A stretch of 45,622 nt of DNA from NCBI GenBank assembly GCA_934548045.1, contig CAKTEM010000020.1, positions 1 to 45,622 of the forward strand, written 5' to 3'. Origin of the DNA: an uncultured Faecalibacterium sp. GTDB taxonomy: Bacteria; Bacillota; Clostridia; Oscillospirales; Ruminococcaceae. Numbering within the stretch: position 1 is the first letter of the stretch; each line of letters opens with the position of its first letter. The position numbers and the translations under genes were made by a program. The notes beneath the pieces were generated by a model. It was not told where the DNA came from, made no database searches, and was given only the letters and a program-made list of their open reading frames with translations. This document shows, one piece after another, positions 7,870 to 15,237 of this stretch.

Positions 7870-9776
7870 GCAGCGTAGTCGCTGGCACTCTGGCCTGCGA
7901 TACGGCCGAAGACGGTGAAGTCAGCAACTGCGTTGCCGCCCAGACGGTTTGCACCATGGACACCGCCGGTGACCTCGCCAGCAGCGAACAGACCCGGGAT
8001 GACGGAGCCGTCAGCCTTCAGGACTTCGGTGTTGGTGTTGATCTTCAGGCCGCCCATGGTGTGATGGACGCCAGCGGTGACCTTGATTGCATAGTAGGGA
8101 GCGGTGTTCAGCGGATTTGCGAAGCTGGTACGGCCGAAATCGGGGTCGTTCTTTGCCTCAACGTAGCTGTTCCACTTGTCCATGGTCTCTGCGAAAGCAT
8201 CGGCGTCAACGCCCATAGCCTCGCCCAGCTCCTCGTAGGTCTGGCCGGTCACGGTGTAGCCCTTCTTGATGTAGCCCTGGATGACGCTGGAAGCATCGAC
8301 CATTGCCTGATCGACGACCAGCCAGCTGTAGCTGCCGGTCTGTGCGATCTCAGCGGCGGAGACCACATCGCGAGTGCCGACTTCGTCGATGAAACGCTGA
8401 CCCTCTGCGTTGATCAGGACAGCACCGTCGCCGCGCAGACCCTCGGTGATCAGGGCTGCGGTGTTGGCCTCAACGGTGGGGTGGATCTGGATCTGATCCA
8501 TATCCACGGTGTCAGCACCGATGGCGGTTGCCATCTCGATGCCCTGACCCTGAATGCCTGCGGCGTTGGTGGTCATAAAGCCCTTCAGCTCGGGCTTGTA
8601 CTTGACGACCATATCCAGATTTGCGCCGAAGCCGCCGGAAGTCAGCACGACGCTCTTGGCGTTGACGGTGACGGTCTCACCGGTGGAACCGGTGGCCTCG
8701 ATGCCGACAGCAGCACCGTTGGCATCGGTCAGGATCTTGGTGGCGGTGGTGTTCAGCAGGATCTGGACACCGGCCTTCTGGCAGTTCTCCTCCAGCAGGG
8801 GGATCATGTAGGAGCCAACAGAGACGGTCTTGCCCTCGGCGTTGACCGGGCGATGGATACGCTTGACGGATGCGCCGCCGAAGCTGGAGACGTTGTGCAG
8901 GGTGATGCCGTTCTCGTCCAGCCAGTCGATGGCGTCAGCGGAGTTCTCGCACAGAGTCTCGACCAGAGCCGGGTCGTTGACGCCCTTGCCGCCGATCATG
9001 GTGTCCAGTTCCATCAGCTCAACGGAATCGAAGTAGCCGGTGGGGTTGGCCTGATAAGCAGCCCACTGCTCGGAGACGGTCTTGGCCAGAGCGGTGATGG
9101 TCTCGTTGTCCGCATACTTCTCAGCAGCGGCGGCCAGCGTCTTTTCAACACCGGCAGACTCGCCGAACTCGTTCTCGTCCTGATAGACGGTCTTGCCTGC
9201 GTTCATGCCGCCGGTCGCGCGCACCGAGTTGCCGCCCACCATGGGCTGGCTCTCGACGATGACAACGCTCTTGCCCTCAGCAGCTGCAGTGATAGCAGCG
9301 GTCATGCCTGCGCCGCCTGCACCGACAACAACGATGTCGGCGTCAAGGGTGGAGTCCTCGGCCTTGGTCTGGTCGGCCTTGACCTCGGTCTTGTAGTCAT
9401 CGGGGTTCAGGCCGGCTGCGGTCAGAGCGGCAGCAGCGGCCTCTTTGATGGCGTCGGAGGTGATGGTCGCACCGGTCACAGCATCCACAGCGATGCTGTT
9501 GTTGGCTGCGATCTCACCGGGCAGCTGGTCCAGAGCCAGCGTGCCGATGCCCTGCGTCTCGTCCTTGCCCTCGGCCTTGCAGTCAGTAATGACGCTGTCG
9601 GTCAGGGTCAGGGTAACAGTGACGTCACCGCCCATGCCCTTGGCAGTGCCGGTGAAATCACCGGACACACCGCTTGCAGAGCCAGCGGTGGAGCTGCTGG
9701 AACCGCCGCAGCCGATCAGGCTCAGAGCCATCGCGGATGCAAGCGCGAACGCAGCAATGCGTTTTTTCAGTTTCAT
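7866..9776 (-). CDS. Flavinylated fumarate-reductase-like lipoprotein (FMN- and FAD-binding)
   Basis: A 636-residue lipoprotein. The signal peptide ends in a lipobox LIGC with Cys23 as the lipid site. Residues about 40-125 form an FMN-binding domain with the flavinylation motif TGAT (101-104), where the FMN is bound to Thr104 by ApbE in known members. Residues about 146-636 form a FAD-binding fumarate reductase/succinate dehydrogenase type domain, with the dinucleotide motif GAGGAG (152-157), a catalytic-type Arg in GTRDVVSAAEIAQ, HHTMGG, and the closing GANRLGGNAVADFTVFGRIA. It should reduce a small organic acceptor outside the cell with electrons from a membrane donor; the substrate (fumarate, urocanate, cinnamate-like) cannot be read from the sequence. 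ATG 9776 is preferred over 9782 because it gives the better spacing to AGGAAGG. No apbE is in view. Confidence 0.93.
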   Translation of the reverse strand: MKLKKRIAAFALASAMALSLIGCGGSSSSTAGSASGVSGDFTGTAKGMGGDVTVTLTLTDSVITDCKAEGKDETQGIGTLALDQLPGEIAANNSIAVDAVTGATITSDAIKEAAAAALTAAGLNPDDYKTEVKADQTKAEDSTLDADIVVVGAGGAGMTAAITAAAEGKSVVIVESQPMVGGNSVRATGGMNAGKTVYQDENEFGESAGVEKTLAAAAEKYADNETITALAKTVSEQWAAYQANPTGYFDSVELMELDTMIGGKGVNDPALVETLCENSADAIDWLDENGITLHNVSSFGGASVKRIHRPVNAEGKTVSVGSYMIPLLEENCQKAGVQILLNTTATKILTDANGAAVGIEATGSTGETVTVNAKSVVLTSGGFGANLDMVVKYKPELKGFMTTNAAGIQGQGIEMATAIGADTVDMDQIQIHPTVEANTAALITEGLRGDGAVLINAEGQRFIDEVGTRDVVSAAEIAQTGSYSWLVVDQAMVDASSVIQGYIKKGYTVTGQTYEELGEAMGVDADAFAETMDKWNSYVEAKNDPDFGRTSFANPLNTAPYYAIKVTAGVHHTMGGLKINTNTEVLKADGSVIPGLFAAGEVTGGVHGANRLGGNAVADFTVFGRIAGQSASDYAA

Positions 9777-9848
9777 GTTCATTTCCTTCCTAACTTGCTT
9801 GCTTCGTGAATTGTTGGTTTGTCAGAACAAACATTTATCAGCATAAAA

Positions 9849-9882
9849 AGGGGAAACCGCCCATTCGGTAGGCGGCTCCCCT
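9849..9882 (-). terminator. Terminator after the GGGtGRT gene
   Basis: An imperfect hairpin (AGGGG and CCGCC paired with GGCGG and CCCCT) followed on the minus strand by a T-run (A-run at 9845-9849). It separates the GGGtGRT transcript from the flavoprotein gene. Confidence 0.75.
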
Positions 9883-9895
9883 CTGCCGAACAAAA

Positions 9896-10894
9896 TTAGG
9901 CGTTAGCCTGTGCAGCAGCAACAGCACATGCGACCGTTGCGCCGACCATCGGGTTGTTGCCCATGCCGATCAGACCCATCATCTCGACGTGTGCAGGAAC
10001 AGAAGAAGAACCTGCGAACTGAGCGTCGCCGTGAACACGGCCCAGAGAGTCGGTCAGGCCGTAGCTGGCAGGACCAGCTGCGACGTTATCGGGGTGCAGG
10101 GTACGGCCCGTGCCGCCGCCGGAAGCGACGGAGAAGTACTTTTTGCCGTTCTCGATAGCCCACTTCTTGTAGGTGCCAGCGACCAGATGCTGGAAGCGGA
10201 CGGGGTTGGTGGAGTTACCGGTGATGGAGCACTGGACGTCCTCCTTCTTCATGATAGCCACACCCTCCATGACGTCGTTTGCGCCATAGCACTTGACAGC
10301 TGCACGCTCGCCGGTGGAGAAGGGGATCTCCTTGACGACGGTCAGAGTCTGAGAGGGGATATCATACTCGGTCTGCACATAGGTGAAGCCGTTGATACGG
10401 GAGATGATGTAAGCGGCATCCTTGCCCAGACCGTTCAGGATGACGCGCAGAGGGGTCTTGCGGACCTTGTTTGCGGTGCGAGCGATGCCGATAGCACCCT
10501 CAGCAGCTGCAAAGGACTCGTGGCCTGCCAGGAAAGCGAAGCAGGTGGTGTCCTCGCTCAGCAGACGTGCGCCCAGATTGCCGTGACCCAGACCGACCTG
10601 ACGCTGCTCAGCGACAGAACCGGGGATGGTGAAAGCTTCCAGACCTTCGCCGATGGCAGCAGCGCACTCGGCAGCGTCGGTCAGGCCGCGCTTGACAGCG
10701 ATCGCGGTGCCCAGGGTGTATGCCCAGACAGCGTTATCAAAGCAGATGGGCTGAACGCCGCGGACGATCTTGTCGCAGTCGATGCCCTTAGCGAGGAGCA
10801 TCTCGTTGCAAGCGTCCAGAGACTCCAGGCCGTTAGCCTTCAGGCATGCCTCGATTTTCGGCATGCGGCGATCCATAGATTCAAAAGTTGCCAT
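9896..10894 (-). CDS. GGGtGRT-family protein
   Basis: A 332-residue protein of the GGGtGRT family, named for the motif seen here as GGGTGRT near residue 260 (VASGGGTGRTLHPDNVAAGP). Other conserved stretches are GHGNLGARLLSEDTTCFAFL and the Gly/Met-rich end MGLIGMGNNPMVGATVACAV. It has no signal peptide or membrane helix, so it is cytoplasmic. The family is found in anaerobes next to NifU-like scaffolds and has no assigned biochemical function that I know of. The gene starts 17 bases after the NifU-like gene stop, with GAGGAGGAAC upstream, so the two form a tight operon. A job in handling iron-sulfur clusters is inference from the pairing alone. Confidence 0.9.
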   Translation of the reverse strand: MATFESMDRRMPKIEACLKANGLESLDACNEMLLAKGIDCDKIVRGVQPICFDNAVWAYTLGTAIAVKRGLTDAAECAAAIGEGLEAFTIPGSVAEQRQVGLGHGNLGARLLSEDTTCFAFLAGHESFAAAEGAIGIARTANKVRKTPLRVILNGLGKDAAYIISRINGFTYVQTEYDIPSQTLTVVKEIPFSTGERAAVKCYGANDVMEGVAIMKKEDVQCSITGNSTNPVRFQHLVAGTYKKWAIENGKKYFSVASGGGTGRTLHPDNVAAGPASYGLTDSLGRVHGDAQFAGSSSVPAHVEMMGLIGMGNNPMVGATVACAVAAAQANA

Positions 10895-10911
10895 GAGTTG
10901 TTCCTCCTCTC

Positions 10912-11613
10912 TTATTCCTCACGCGGGTCGATGTACTTCACAGCGCCCTGCTCCTTGCTGAAGCGGCCGTAAGTACCCACGTTCTTCTCGTAAGCCTCGT
11001 TGGGGGTCTTGCCGTGACGGATATCCTCCATCATCTTGCCCAGCTTGACGAACTGATAGCCGATGACCTCATCGTTGGCATCCAGAGCCAGCTTGTTGAT
11101 GTAGCCCTCGGTCAGCTCCAGGTAACGGACACCCTTTGCCTTGGTGGAGAAGATGGTGCCGGTCATGGAGCGCAGGCCCTTGCCCAGGTCATCCAGACCT
11201 GCGCCGATGGGCAGACCGTCCTCAGAGAAAGCGGTCTGGCTGCGGCCGTAGACGATCTGCAGGAACAGCTCGCGCATAGCCACGTTGATGGCGTCGCACA
11301 CCAGGTCGGTGTTCAGAGCTTCCAGAATGGTCTTGCCGGGCAGGATCTCGCCTGCCATAGCAGCAGAGTGGGTCATGCCGGAGCAGCCGATGGTCTCCAC
11401 CAGAGCCTCTTCGATGACGCCGTTCTTGATGTTCAGAGACAGCTTGCAGGTGCCCTGCTGGGGTGCACACCAGCCCACACCATGGGTGTAGCCGCTGATG
11501 TCCTTGATCTCATAGGCCTTGACCCATGCGCCCTCTTCGGGGATGGGAGCCGGACCATGCTTAGGACCTTTGGTGATCGGGCACATATTCTGTACTTGCT
11601 GCGAATAGGTCAT
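10912..11613 (-). CDS. NifU-like iron-sulfur cluster assembly scaffold
   Basis: A 233-residue protein whose first half resembles the IscU/NifU N-terminal scaffold. Three Cys stand in scaffold-like contexts: GWCAPQQGTC, IGCSGMTHSAAMAGEILPGK and DLVCDAINVAMRELFLQI. Its C-terminal half (about residues 130-233) goes beyond standard IscU (about 130 residues) and carries no further cysteine motif. Scaffolds of this kind build 2Fe-2S or 4Fe-4S clusters for delivery to apoproteins. ATG 11613 is preferred over 11619 because it lies 9 bases from GGAG. The gene heads a two-gene operon with the GGGtGRT gene under a strong promoter. No cysteine desulfurase is adjacent. Confidence 0.88.
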   Translation of the reverse strand: MTYSQQVQNMCPITKGPKHGPAPIPEEGAWVKAYEIKDISGYTHGVGWCAPQQGTCKLSLNIKNGVIEEALVETIGCSGMTHSAAMAGEILPGKTILEALNTDLVCDAINVAMRELFLQIVYGRSQTAFSEDGLPIGAGLDDLGKGLRSMTGTIFSTKAKGVRYLELTEGYINKLALDANDEVIGYQFVKLGKMMEDIRHGKTPNEAYEKNVGTYGRFSKEQGAVKYIDPREE

Positions 11614-11654
11614 AATCATACTCTCCTTTTGACAATTTGTTGCTTGACGGCGGA

Positions 11655-11788
11655 CAGGCCTTTGCTGCCAAGGCAAACACAGCCTGCCTGCCGCTTTGCA
11701 TCGACCGGGCCGCACTGCTCTCTTTCAATGCCCTTCCCGGTACTACCACGCATGATTTTATTATAGAGAACCTTGGCGGAATTTGCAA
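11655..11788 (-). promoter_or_regulatory. Promoter and structured leader of the NifU/GGGtGRT operon
   Basis: On the minus strand, -35 TTGCAA (11783-11788) and -10 TATAAT (11760-11765) are 17 bases apart. The leader of about 140 bases includes an interrupted hairpin at 11655-11686 (CAGGC/GCCTG outer, TTTGC/GCAAA inner). I recognise no riboswitch in it. The remaining stretch, 11789-11910, shows no gene. Confidence 0.65.
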
Positions 11789-11910
11789 GATGTTTCTGAC
11801 AAAAAATTCGCAATCTTTTTGACGGTAAGACGAAACTAACTGTCGGAATCACCGCAAACTCTGCCCGGTTTGTCAGCATTTTGTCAATTTTGCAAAGGAG
11901 AGGAGAATTT

Positions 11911-13131
11911 TCAGTTTGGCCGGGGTGTCCGCTCCGGTTCGGTGGGCGTGATCGCCCAGATGGACGCGAATCCGGCGACGGCACCGGCGATCGCCAGCCA
12001 ATGCCGCCCCTGTTCGAGGTTCAGAAGATTCGCCGCGAATGGAAAGGCAAGACTGCCGACGCTCTGCCCCAGCGCGAGGAAGCCATAGTTGACCCCGGCG
12101 TGCGGAAAACCGAACAAGTCGGTTGACAGCGCAGGCAGGACAGCCGCCAGTGCCGAGTAACAGAAGGTCAGTCCGGCGTACACCGCGACCACCGCCCAGC
12201 CCTGCGCGAACAAAAACACCACCGAGAGGATGAGCGACGCCGCAAACAGCAGCATGTCGGTCGGCCTGCGCCCGATCTTATCGCTCAGCATCGGCATCAA
12301 AAGCCGCCCGGCGGCACTGCCGACGCTGCCGAGAACGACCGACCAGAGAGCGGCGGATTCGTCCAATCCTCGCTCCATCCCGAGTTTCAGGATGATGGGG
12401 CTGAACAGCAGAACGGCCGGTGTCGAGAAGCAGACCGCCCCGGCACAGAGCCAGTACTGCCGGGTCCTGAGCATCTGCCACGGCGAAAAATCCAGCGGCG
12501 GTGCGGCTTTCTGCCGCCCCTGTTCGTCGGGTTTTGGCTTTTCGGGCGGTGGGTCGTTCAGCAGAAAACTGCCCACCAGACAGACCGGCAGGGTCAGCAG
12601 GCCCAGTGACCAGAACGCGCCCCGGATGCCCTGCACCGGGCCGAACCCTTTCAACGCCAGCCGGACGAAGACGGTCAGAAACGCACCGGACAAGCCCACC
12701 GCGCCACCGATGACGCCGGTGGCAAGCCCTTTCCGGCCCTTGTACCACTTCTGGGCGCAGGACTGAATGGACGGGTAGAGAAAAGCCGTTCCCAGCCCGG
12801 CCGGGATACTGAACGTAAGAAAAAACACGCCGCCGGCTGAACCGGGCAGGAGAGCCGCCGCGAAAAATCCACCGCAGAGCAGGGCAGTTCCCCAAAGCCC
12901 GGCGATTTTTGGCCCGTGCTTGTCCTGCAAAAATCCGCCGATGACACACCCGATGCCGAACGCCGCAATGAGGATGCCAAAGGCGTAGCCTGCCGCCTGC
13001 TCTGATAAGCTGTACTCGTCCATGACCGGCTGTTGAAAAACGCCCCATGCCGCCGGAAGCCCGGTCAAGATCTGGATGGCGGCACCGGCGGCAAGGATGC
13101 TCCACGGGTGTTTTGCCGTAAATTGCTGCAT
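11911..13131 (-). CDS. MFS transporter, OFA (oxalate/formate antiporter-like) family
   Basis: A 406-residue polytopic membrane protein of the major facilitator superfamily with about 12 helices. The first helix begins HPWSILAAGAAIQILTGLPA, and the loop between helices 2 and 3 has the MFS motif-A-like GGFLQDKHGPK. A long charged cytoplasmic loop (about residues 192-215) divides the two halves, and a second motif-A-like DKIGRRPTD follows. The resemblance is to OFA-type monocarboxylate carriers; the substrate is unknown. It is a single gene, divergent from hisS, whose start is 104 bases away. No clear terminator follows, so some readthrough toward the NifU operon is possible. Confidence 0.85.
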   Translation of the reverse strand: MQQFTAKHPWSILAAGAAIQILTGLPAAWGVFQQPVMDEYSLSEQAAGYAFGILIAAFGIGCVIGGFLQDKHGPKIAGLWGTALLCGGFFAAALLPGSAGGVFFLTFSIPAGLGTAFLYPSIQSCAQKWYKGRKGLATGVIGGAVGLSGAFLTVFVRLALKGFGPVQGIRGAFWSLGLLTLPVCLVGSFLLNDPPPEKPKPDEQGRQKAAPPLDFSPWQMLRTRQYWLCAGAVCFSTPAVLLFSPIILKLGMERGLDESAALWSVVLGSVGSAAGRLLMPMLSDKIGRRPTDMLLFAASLILSVVFLFAQGWAVVAVYAGLTFCYSALAAVLPALSTDLFGFPHAGVNYGFLALGQSVGSLAFPFAANLLNLEQGRHWLAIAGAVAGFASIWAITPTEPERTPRPN

Positions 13132-13168
13132 TTTCGTTTCACCTCAGCGGATAGTGTACCCTTTTTGA

Positions 13169-13196
13169 TTGACAAATCGGCAGGTTCCTTTATAAT
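13169..13196 (+). promoter_or_regulatory. Promoter of hisS
   Basis: Consensus -35 TTGACA (13169-13174) and -10 TATAAT (13191-13196) with a 16-base spacer, 40 bases before the start codon. The leader is too short to hold a T-box. Confidence 0.8.
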
Positions 13197-13235
13197 AAGT
13201 TATATATTTGAGTTTTTAAGAGAGGAATTATAGAT

Positions 13236-14468
13236 ATGAAAACACAAGCATTGAAAGGTATGCGCGACCTGCTGCCTGCCGAGCAGAGTCTTCGCGATTA
13301 TATTCAGGGCAAAATTCTCGAGACTTACCGTGCTTCCGGTTTTGAGCGCATCTCGACCCCGATGCTCGAGGATATGGAGAACCTCGACAAGTCCGACGGC
13401 GGCGATAATCTGAACCTGATTTTCAAGGTCCTCAAGCGCGGCGACAAGCTGACTGCCGCCCTGAACTCCGGCGACCCGAAGCAGCTGTCCGATATGGGTC
13501 TGCGCTATGACCTGACCCTGCCGCTTTCCCGCTACTATGCGGCCAACAAGGACAAGCTCCCCAGCCCCTTCAAGGTCATCCAGACCGACCGCGTCTTCCG
13601 TGCCGAGCGTCCCCAAAAGGGCCGTCTGCGCGAGTTCGTCCAGTGCGATATCGACATTCTGGGCGATTCCTCTCCGAACGCCGAGGTTGAACTGATCGAC
13701 GTTACCACCCGTGCGTTGCTGAACATCGGCTTCACCGGTTTCACGGTCAATATCAACGACCGCCGCATCCTGCGCGGTATGCTGGAAAGCATGGGCTTTG
13801 CCGCCGATACGCTGGATTCCGTCTGTATCACCTTCGATAAGATGGATAAAATTGGTGCCGAGGGCGTCAAGGCAGAGCTGACCGAAAAGCAGCTGCCCGA
13901 GAACGCCATCAACGCTCTGACCGACTTCATCGCGGCTGGCGAAGTCACCCTCGACGCCGTGGCATCTCGCTGCGCAGACCCTGCCATTGCCGACGACCTG
14001 AAGTATGTCTTGTCTACCGCTTCGGCCATGGCAGGCGACCGCTATCAGGTGGCCTACTGCCCCAGCCTCGTCCGTGGTCAGGGCTACTATACCGGCATGG
14101 TCTTTGAGATCACCTGTCCGCAGTTCAGCGGTGCTGTTGCAGGCGGCGGCCGTTACGACAACATGGTCGGTAAGTTCCTCGGCACGCAGGTTCCGGCTGT
14201 CGGCTTCTCCATCGGCTTCGAGCGCGTCTGTGGTATCCTGCTGGAGCAGGGCTACCAGATCCCCGGCGCAAAGCAGAAGATCGCGCTGCTCTATAATAAG
14301 GATGCGGACTTCACCACCGTGTTGGCAAAGGCAGCAGAACTCCGTGATACCTACAACGTCACCGTCCTGCAGCAGGGCAAAAAGCTCGGCAAGCAGCTGG
14401 GCCAGCTGGAAGCTTCCGGTTTCGCCGGTGCTGCCTTCATGGATAAGGACGAAGTGAAGATTTTCTAA
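13236..14468 (+). CDS. hisS: Histidine--tRNA ligase
   Basis: A 410-residue class II synthetase that charges tRNA-His. Motif 2 reads VFRAERPQKGRLREFVQCDI, and the His-specific motifs appear as LVRGQGYYTGMVFEI and GGGRYDNMVG. The substrate-pocket segment is LRYDLTLPLSR, with Asp where E. coli-type enzymes have Glu, and QCDIDILG follows motif 2; both resemble the eukaryotic/archaeal HisRS branch. The first HisA box has QG where LD is usual. The anticodon-binding domain is short and ends abruptly after DKDEVKIF, so the protein is somewhat shorter than the usual 420-430 residues. The retained tRNA-synthetase motifs and lack of hisG nearby argue against HisZ. It is a single-gene unit with its own promoter and terminator. 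Confidence 0.9.
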   Translation: MKTQALKGMRDLLPAEQSLRDYIQGKILETYRASGFERISTPMLEDMENLDKSDGGDNLNLIFKVLKRGDKLTAALNSGDPKQLSDMGLRYDLTLPLSRYYAANKDKLPSPFKVIQTDRVFRAERPQKGRLREFVQCDIDILGDSSPNAEVELIDVTTRALLNIGFTGFTVNINDRRILRGMLESMGFAADTLDSVCITFDKMDKIGAEGVKAELTEKQLPENAINALTDFIAAGEVTLDAVASRCADPAIADDLKYVLSTASAMAGDRYQVAYCPSLVRGQGYYTGMVFEITCPQFSGAVAGGGRYDNMVGKFLGTQVPAVGFSIGFERVCGILLEQGYQIPGAKQKIALLYNKDADFTTVLAKAAELRDTYNVTVLQQGKKLGKQLGQLEASGFAGAAFMDKDEVKIF

Positions 14469-14477
14469 AAACAATGG

Positions 14478-14523
14478 GTTCCGTGTCCGGGCTGTCAGCA
14501 GTGCCGGATACGGAACTTTTTTC
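14478..14523 (+). terminator. Terminator of hisS
   Basis: A 13-base stem (GTTCCGTGTCCGG with CCGGATACGGAAC, one G-T wobble) followed by seven T residues, 10 bases after the hisS stop. Confidence 0.92.
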
Positions 14524-14567
14524 ATGGTAGGCTTTTAAGGTTTGTTTAACTTTCCTGTCAGATTCTG

Positions 14568-14576
14568 TGATACAAT
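14568..14576 (+). promoter_or_regulatory. Extended -10 promoter before the DUF368 remnant
   Basis: TGATACAAT is an extended -10 element, with no good -35 at normal spacing. It lies 32 bases before the ATG at 14608, so the dead gene still has a promoter and a GGGAGGGG ribosome binding site. Confidence 0.45.
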
Positions 14577-14607
14577 CAAAACAGAAATGATATGGGAGGG
14601 GATTTCT

Positions 14608-15099
14608 ATGACCATTCAGGACAGACTCAAGCGTTCCAACATCAGCTACGTACAGCTTTAGCCGCTGCAGTTCGTCTACCTGTTCTTCTCGGGTGCAGTC
14701 GCCATCACTGCAATGGTGCTGCCCGGTATCTCCGGCTCGTCCATCCTGCTGATTGCAGGCGTCTATCTGCCGACCATTCAGGCCGTTCACAGTCTGATGG
14801 GCTTGCAACTGAACGTCCTGCCGGGTCTGTGCGCACTGGGTCTTGGCGTGCTGGCCGGTGTCGGGTTCTCCATCAGTGCAATTCGCGCGGCATTGCAGGA
14901 CCACCGCAGCGCAATGGTGTGGCTGATTCTGGGTCTGATGGTGGGCTCGCTCTACGCCATCGCGAACGGCCCGGCAAGTCTGGATGTTTCTCTGCCGCCG
15001 CTGAGCCTTGCAACCGTCCGGCTCCCGGCGGTCGCGATCGGCGTCGTGATTTTGCTGGCACTGGAAGGCCTGAAAAAGTCCATGGAGAAAGCTGCATAA
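14608..15099 (+). pseudogene. DUF368 membrane protein, truncated and interrupted by TAG
   Basis: An ATG with a good ribosome binding site opens 17 codons (MTIQDRLKRSNISYVQL) that run into an in-frame TAG at 14659-14661. The same frame then continues to 15099 with the C-terminal half of a DUF368 polytopic membrane protein, including MVLPGISGSSILLIAGVY. Full family members are about 270-300 residues and hold a second, N-terminal PGVSGGT-type motif; that half is missing. The gene thus seems to have lost its N-terminal half by an internal deletion and also to carry a nonsense codon. Restart at the ATG at 14713 is possible but would give only 128 residues without a clear ribosome binding site. A terminator follows. 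Confidence 0.8.
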
Positions 15100-15111
15100 C
15101 TGCATAACAAG

Positions 15112-15150
15112 AAAACCCTTCGCCGAGGTTGACCCGGCGGAGGGTTTTGC
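15112..15150 (+). terminator. Terminator after the DUF368 remnant
   Basis: A 14-base stem (AAAACCCTTCGCCG with CGGCGGAGGGTTTT) around a 9-base loop, with T residues at the end of the right arm. It begins 12 bases after the remnant's stop. Confidence 0.85.
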
Positions 15151-15153
15151 ATA

Positions 15154-15237
15154 CTCCCTCAGTCGCTTGCGCGACAGCCCCCTCGGCGAGGGGGCCAGGC
15201 CTCCCTCCATGAGAGAGAGCATTGACGGAAGGAGCTA
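15154..15237. repeat. Two head-to-head palindromic repeats, copy R2
   Basis: The left copy (15154-about 15201) reads on the plus strand: CTCCCTCAGTC, a small hairpin GTCGC/GCGAC, then CCCCCTC/GAGGGGG. The right copy, read on the minus strand from the antiporter stop (15240-15238), begins three bases after TAA with CTCCTTCCGTCAA and ends in a partly decayed hairpin. Both share the central GGCCAGGCC. Only the right copy touches a stop codon. Confidence 0.65.

Noticed and set aside
7956..9809. A 617-codon plus-strand frame opposite the flavoprotein gene
   Set aside because: Gly/Asp/Val-rich translation with no motif; the minus strand holds lipobox, FMN and FAD motifs and a ribosome binding site.
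13132..13235. Possible T-box before hisS
   Set aside because: Only about 40 bases separate the -10 from the start codon, and there is no GGTGGNACC core.
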